Shown one piece after another: positions 59,109-64,000 of a DNA stretch of 64,000 bases; position 1 is the stretch's first letter, and every line of letters starts with the position of its first letter. The DNA comes from Riptortus pedestris (lineage: Eukaryota > Arthropoda > Insecta > Hemiptera > Alydidae). Position numbers and translations under genes: made by a program. The stretch lies in assembly GCA_019009955.1 (NCBI GenBank), contig CM032230.1:27966001-28030000 (forward strand), read 5' to 3'. The notes below the pieces were generated by a model. That model worked only from the letters and a program-made list of their open reading frames with translations. It ran no database searches and was not told where the DNA came from.

Positions 59109-62100
59109 AATATTTCCTTCAATATGATTCTGTAAATTCAGTCTTATATTGTGGTACACACACTTTTCAGAGATTTTTTAAAATTTTAAATATGTCCGAT
59201 TTAGATACTTCAACTCGTGCTCCAGCATTTGGTTCGACATGTGCTACATCAACTCCTTCTCCAGTATTAGGTTCGACAGGTGCTACACCAACTCCAGCTC
59301 CAGTATTAGGTTCAAAATGTCCTATACCAACTCCTGCTCCAGTATTTGGTTCGACAAGTGCTACACCAACTACTGCTCCAGCATTTGGTTCAACAAGTGC
59401 TACACCAACTCCTGCTCCAGCGTTTAGTTTGACAAGTGCATTACCAACTCCAACCCCATTATTTGGTTCAACAAGTGCTATACCAACTCCTGCTCCAGCA
59501 TTTGGTTCGACAAGTGCCACACCAACTCCTGCTCCAGCATTTAGTTTGACAAGTGCTACACCAACTCCTGCTCCAGCATTTAGTTTGACAAGTGCTATAA
59601 CAACTCCATCCCCATTATTTGGTTCAACAAGTGCTACACCAACTCCTGCTCCAGCATTTGGTTCGACAAGTGCTACACCAACTCCTTCTCCAATATTTGG
59701 TTCGACAAGTGCTACACCAACTCCTTCTCCAATATTTGGTTCGACAAGTGCTACACCAACTCCTTCTCCAATATTTGGATTGACAAGTGCTACACCAACT
59801 CCTGCTCCAGCATTTGGTTCGACAAGTGCTACATCAACTCCTTCTCCAATATTTGGTTCGACAAGTGCTACACCAACACCTGCTCCAATATTTGGATTGA
59901 CAAGTGCTACTCCAACTCCTTCTCCAGTATTTGGTTCGACAAGTGCTACACCAACTCCTGCTACTGGATTTAGTTTGACAAGTGCTACACCAACTCCTGC
60001 TCCAGCATTTGGTTCAACAAGTGCTACACCAACTCCTGCTCCAGCATTTGGTTCAACAAGTGCTACACCAACTTCAGCTCCAGCATTTGGTTCAACAAGT
60101 GCTACACCAACTTCAGCTCCAGCATTTGGTTCAACAAGTGCTACACCAACTTCAGCTCCAGCATTTGGTTCAACAAGTGCTACACCAAGTCCTTCTTCAA
60201 TATTTGGTTCAACAAGTGCTACACCAACTCCTGCTCCAGCATTTGGTACAACAAGTGCTACACCAACTCCTGCTCCAGTATTTAGTTTGACAAGTGCTAC
60301 ACCAAGTCCTTCTTCAATATTTGGTTCAACAAGTGCTACACCAACTCCTGCTCCAGCATTTGGTACAACAAGTGCTACACCAACTTCAGCTCCAGCATTT
60401 GGTTCAACAAGTGCTACACCAACTCCTGCTCCAGCATTTGGTTCAACAAGTGCTACACCAACTCCTGCTCCAGCATTTGGTTCAACAAGTGCTACACCAA
60501 CTCCTGCTCCAGCATTTGGTTCAACAAGTGCTACACCAACTCCTGCTCCAGCATTTGGTTCAACAAGTGCTACACCAAGTCCTTCTTCAATATTTGGTTC
60601 AACAAGTGCTACCCCAACTCCATCCCCATTATTTGGTTTGACAAGTGCTACACCAACTCCTTCTTCAATATTTGGTTCAACAGCAACACCAACTTCTGCT
60701 TTAGCATTTGCTTCAACAAGTGCTACACCAAGTCCTGCTCCAGTATTTGGTACAACAAGTGCTACACCAACTCCTGCTCCAGCATCTGGTACAACAAGTG
60801 CTACTCCAACTCCTGCTCCAGCATTTGGTACAACAAGTGCTACACCAACTCCTGCTCCAGTATTTGGTTCAACAAGTGCTACACCAACTTCAGCTCCAGC
60901 ATTTGGTTCAACAAGTGCTACACCAACTCCTGCTCCAGCATTTGGTTCAACAAGGTCTACACCCACTCCTGCTCCAGCATTTGGTTCAACAAGTGCTACA
61001 CCAACTCCTGCTCCAGCATTTGGTTCAACAAGGTCTACACCAACTCCTGCTCCAGCATTTGGTTCAACAAGGTCTACACCCACTCCTGCTCCAGCATTTG
61101 GTTCAACAAGTGCTACACCAACTTCAGCTCCAGCATTTGGTTCAACAAGTGCTACACCAACTCCTGCTCCAGCATTTGGTTCAACAAGTGCTACACCAAC
61201 TTCAGCTCCAGCATTTGGTTCAACAAGTGCTACACCAACTTCAGCTCCAGCATTTGGTTCAACAAGTGCTACACCAACTCCTTCTCCAATATTTGGATTG
61301 ACAAGTGCTACACCAACTTCAGCTCCAGCATTTGGTTCAACAAGTGCTACACCAACTTCAGCTCCAGCATTTGGTTCAACAAGTGCTACACCAACTTCAG
61401 CTCCAGCATTTGGTTCAACAAGTGCTACACCAACTTCAGCTCCAGCATTTGGTTCAACAAGTGCTACACCAACTTCAGCTCCAGCATTTGGTTCAACAAG
61501 TGCTACACCAACTTCAGCTCCAGCATTTGGTTCAACAAGTGCTACACCAACTCCTGCTCCAGCATTTGGTTCAACAAGTGCTACACCAACTTCAGCTCCA
61601 GCATTTGGTTCAACAAGTGCTACACCAACTCCTGCTCGAGCATTTGGTTCAACAAGGTCTACACCCACTCCTGCTCCAGCATTTGGTTCAACAAGTGCTA
61701 CACCAACTCCTGCTCCAGCATTTGGTTCAACAAGTGCTACACCAACTTCAGCTCCAGCATTTGGTTCAACGAGTGCTACACCAACTCCTGCTCCAGCATT
61801 TGGTTCAACAAGTGCTACACCAACTTCAGCTCCAGCATTTGGTTCAACAAGTGCTACACCAACTCCTGCTCCAGCATTTGGTTCAACAAGTGCTACACCA
61901 ACTCCTGCTCCAGCATTTGGTTCAACAAGGTCTACACCAACTCCTGCTCCAGCATTTGGTTCAACAAGTGCTACACCAACTTCAGCTCCAGCATTTGGTT
62001 CAACAAGTGCTACACCAACTCCTGCTCCAGCATTTGGTTCAACAAGGTCTACACCCACTCCTGCTCCAGCATTTGGTTCAACAAGTGCTACACCAACTTC

Positions 62101-62548
62101 AGCTCCAGCATTTGGTTCAACAAGTGCTACACCAACTTCAGCTCCAGCATTTGGTTCAACAAGTGCTACACCAACTCCTGCTCCAGCATTTGGTTCAACA
62201 AGTGCTACACCAACTCCTGCTCCAGCATTTGGTTCAACAAGTGCTACACCAACTTCAGCTCCAGCATTTGGTTCAACAAGTGCTACACCAACTCCTGCTC
62301 CAGCATTTGGTTCAACAAGTGCTACACCAACTCCAGCTCCAGCATTTGGTTCAACAAGTGCTACACCAACTCCTGCTCCAGCATTTGGTTCAACAAGTGC
62401 CACACCAACTCCGGCTCCAGTATTTGGTTCGACAAGTGCTACACCAACTCCTGCTACTGCATTTAGTTTGACAAGTGCTACACCAACTCCTGCTCCAGCA
62501 TTTGATTCGACAAGTGCCACACCAACTCCTGCTCCAAGTTTTTGTTAG
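59109..62548 (+). CDS. FG-repeat ORF; candidate terminal exon of the SIAH-like gene
   Basis: The frame is open from an acceptor ATATTGCAG (59108) to TAG 62546-62548. The first ATG inside it is 59192, giving 1118 residues if used as a start. It begins [20 protein letters not shown], then [16 protein letters not shown], then about 85 [13 protein letters not shown] units and a short S-F-C end. The acceptor requires phase 1, exactly what SIAH-like exon 4 supplies; the joined coding length would be 3924 nt, a multiple of three. A nucleoporin-like FG domain on a RING protein would be novel. Caution: a 39-bp unit without stops stays open automatically and is also open in other frames, so openness alone does not prove coding. 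It may be non-coding satellite. Confidence 0.35.
59210..62545 (+). repeat. 39-bp coding minisatellite, about 85 units
   Basis: Unit TTTGGTTCAACAAGTGCTAC then ACCAACTCCTGCTCCAGCA, in register throughout apart from one short unit near 60675. Variants swap CCTGCT for TCAGCT or CCTTCT, TCAACA for TCGACA, or AGTGCT for AGGTCT. Units at both ends are more diverged than the centre. Derived from the matching units at about 37585-37770 in POM121-like exon 8. Confidence 0.97.
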
Positions 62549-62659
62549 ATTAATGCTACTCCAACTCCTGATGGTATTCGCTGAATGAGGTGTAATTTTG
62601 ATAGTGCCTAAGTTCTCTTATAGGGGCCTTGTAATCTTGCAATTAGGTCTATCTTACGC

Positions 62660-62890
62660 CGTCATTATGATTTTAGAATAAATAAATGTATCTAGTGAAA
62701 TTTTATGATAATTCCACAATAAGCAATTTATCTGTGTACAACTGTATATTTGGTGTACCAACATGCTAATGTTATTAATGGTTTGGTATTTTTTTGTACT
62801 TTCAGGAATTGTATATGGCTGTGAAGTATTTGTTCATAAATATGTTTTTCCCTTTTTTTACCTCTTCCGAAATATATACATACATTTCTA
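62660..62890 (+). repeat. duplicated POM121 intron-8 segment
   Basis: Diverged direct copy of about 38745-38950: shared 'atgattttagaata', 'ctaatgttattaatg' and 'aatatgtttttcccctt'-like blocks in the same order. Confidence 0.7.
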
Positions 62891-63139
62891 AATGTAATCC
62901 TTTGGTGTATTAAACTGTTTGACATAGTTTTGAATGTATCTATTATTATTACAAGACAATTGTTATTTTCACTATTTCCATCATGAGAGTACTTTCTTTC
63001 TAAAGCCATTTGCAGCAAATCTTTTTTGGCCTCATTATTGCTGATTTTTTCTTTTTCGTTTACAATTTCTTTTTTATAGTTCTTTTCTGTATCTGACTAA
63101 TGAAACAAATGATATTTTATGATATAAATTCATTGAGTA

Positions 63140-63262
63140 TATAGCTGTTAATAATTTCTTGTTTATTTTGTTTAGTCAGTGATCTGGTCAACAGATGTTA
63201 AGTATAGGAAGTGGGAGTATAGCACCTTGGCTAGGTGTTACAGCTATGTCAGGAAAATGTAA
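63140..63262 (+). pseudogene. POM121: degraded copy of POM121-like exon 10
   Basis: The acceptor region 'aatttcttgtttattttgtt' + TAG and the sequence GATCTGGTCAACAGATGTTA match exon 10 of the parent. A base is lost near the start, frame breaks follow (TGT TAA), and the RRKK tail is destroyed. It cannot supply the POM121 C-terminus. Confidence 0.85.
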
Positions 63263-63870
63263 CTGATAATACTGAAATAATAACTTTGGTGTTTGTTTTT
63301 TTTTTACCTCAAGAAACAAAATGAGTTGATTATATTTTTTTCTAAATTGTAAATATGTTGTTAATATCATATCTATTCATATACACTTAACAAATATAGG
63401 GAAATAAAAGTGTATGATAGAAAATATATATTCATATAATATTTGTTATTTTTTGTTAATCAATTATCAATTTAGTGTCACCCTTATTGTCCCCTTCCTT
63501 TTTACCTGCTGTCATTTTATACGTAGGACTAATTACATGAGCTTTCTGGATGTCTCAAAATTTATGCTGGGGCTGGAGTCTGTCCTCTCCTTTTTCAGAG
63601 ACATTGACTGGCATATAATTGTTTAAGTAAGATATATGGCAAACCCTGTCCATCTATACTTGAAGTATGAATATCATTCCGAATTTGAATAGAATTTTCT
63701 TGCTTGCAACTTTCTCCTTCAAACTTTAATTGAGTGGGAGTTTCTCCGCTGAACTATTTGCCTTTTTTCTTGTTCTATTATTTTATGTCTTTGCTAGCTA
63801 AGAACATAATCACCTGTAGTGATTCTGGAAATTCTGTACGTAGTGTTAACAGCATGTAGAGCTTCCTTGA
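63263..63870 (+). repeat. duplicated POM121 3' flank
   Basis: Colinear, diverged copy of about 44310-45130: 'aaacaaaatgagttgattat', 'gaaaatatatattc', 'tgaatatcattccgaatttg' and 'aagaacataatcacctgtag'. Together with the array it defines a segmental duplication about 19 kb from the parent. Confidence 0.85.
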
Positions 63871-64000
63871 TGATTATATACCTGGGATGTTTTTTTATTT
63901 GGGTTCCCTGGCACAGTGGGATTACTGGTAATAAGATGGTGGGCCATGAGACAAAACTCACTCAATCGCAACCACCACCTCTAATGAGTTATGTACATGA
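63871..64000. other. window end, nothing recognised
   Basis: Short unassigned sequence beyond the recognisable duplication. Confidence 0.4.

Noticed and set aside
59167..62520. Minus-strand ORF of 1117 codons ([13 protein letters not shown] repeats)
   Set aside because: It is the complementary reading of the 39-bp array. A stop-free 39-bp unit stays open in several frames, and only the plus-strand frame matches the POM121 FG sequence.

Overview
The window is A+T-rich eukaryotic DNA: genes are split by GT-AG introns, most of the sequence is intron or decayed transposons, and (TA)n, (CA)n and homopolymer runs are common. Metazoan-type Y-box, POM121-like and SIAH-like proteins, together with Tc1, mariner, Ty3/gypsy and non-LTR remnants, point to an animal. 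The Y-box exon (VTGTVKWFNVKCGYGFINR) and the repeat spectrum suggest an arthropod, probably an insect. I cannot name the species.

Layout. (1) 1-6.1 kb, minus strand: the first two coding exons of a Y-box (cold-shock domain) protein. It starts in a CpG-rich promoter near 6.0-6.3 kb and the rest of the gene runs off the left edge. (2) 6.3-18.5 kb: no host gene seen. Instead there are layered mobile elements: two families of rolling-circle-like repeats, a TIR element carrying a 26-bp minisatellite, a Ty3/gypsy fragment, a piggyBac-like end and a decayed Tc1 element. (3) 18.58-44.30 kb, plus strand: a ten-coding-exon gene whose 1433-residue product has an N-terminal membrane segment, a basic NLS region, a huge FG-repeat exon and a basic C-terminus. 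I read it as the pore-membrane nucleoporin POM121. A 27-nt phase-1 microexon could be skipped without changing frame. (4) 45-53 kb: LINE tail, a foldback element with a hammerhead-ribozyme-like motif, rolling-circle-like repeats, a single-exon ankyrin-repeat ORF and a duplicated 240-bp block. (5) 53.5-58.05 kb, plus: a SIAH-like gene with an intact RING and one SIAH zinc finger but no substrate-binding domain. (6) 59.1-62.55 kb: about 85 tandem copies of a 39-bp unit encoding [13 protein letters not shown]. It stays open throughout and was evidently expanded from the few such units at the end of POM121 exon 8. (7) 62.6-63.9 kb: degraded copies of POM121 intron 8, last exon and 3' flank. Regions 6 and 7 are therefore a segmental duplication of the POM121 3' end about 19 kb downstream of the parent.

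The most interesting element is the FG array. It has the right splice phase (1) to be the terminal exon of the upstream SIAH-like gene, which would give a RING/zinc-finger protein fused to a nucleoporin-type FG domain. That join is inferred only from splice signals and phase and needs transcript evidence. All exon coordinates come from reading splice sites by eye. Family assignments come from recognised motifs, not database searches.
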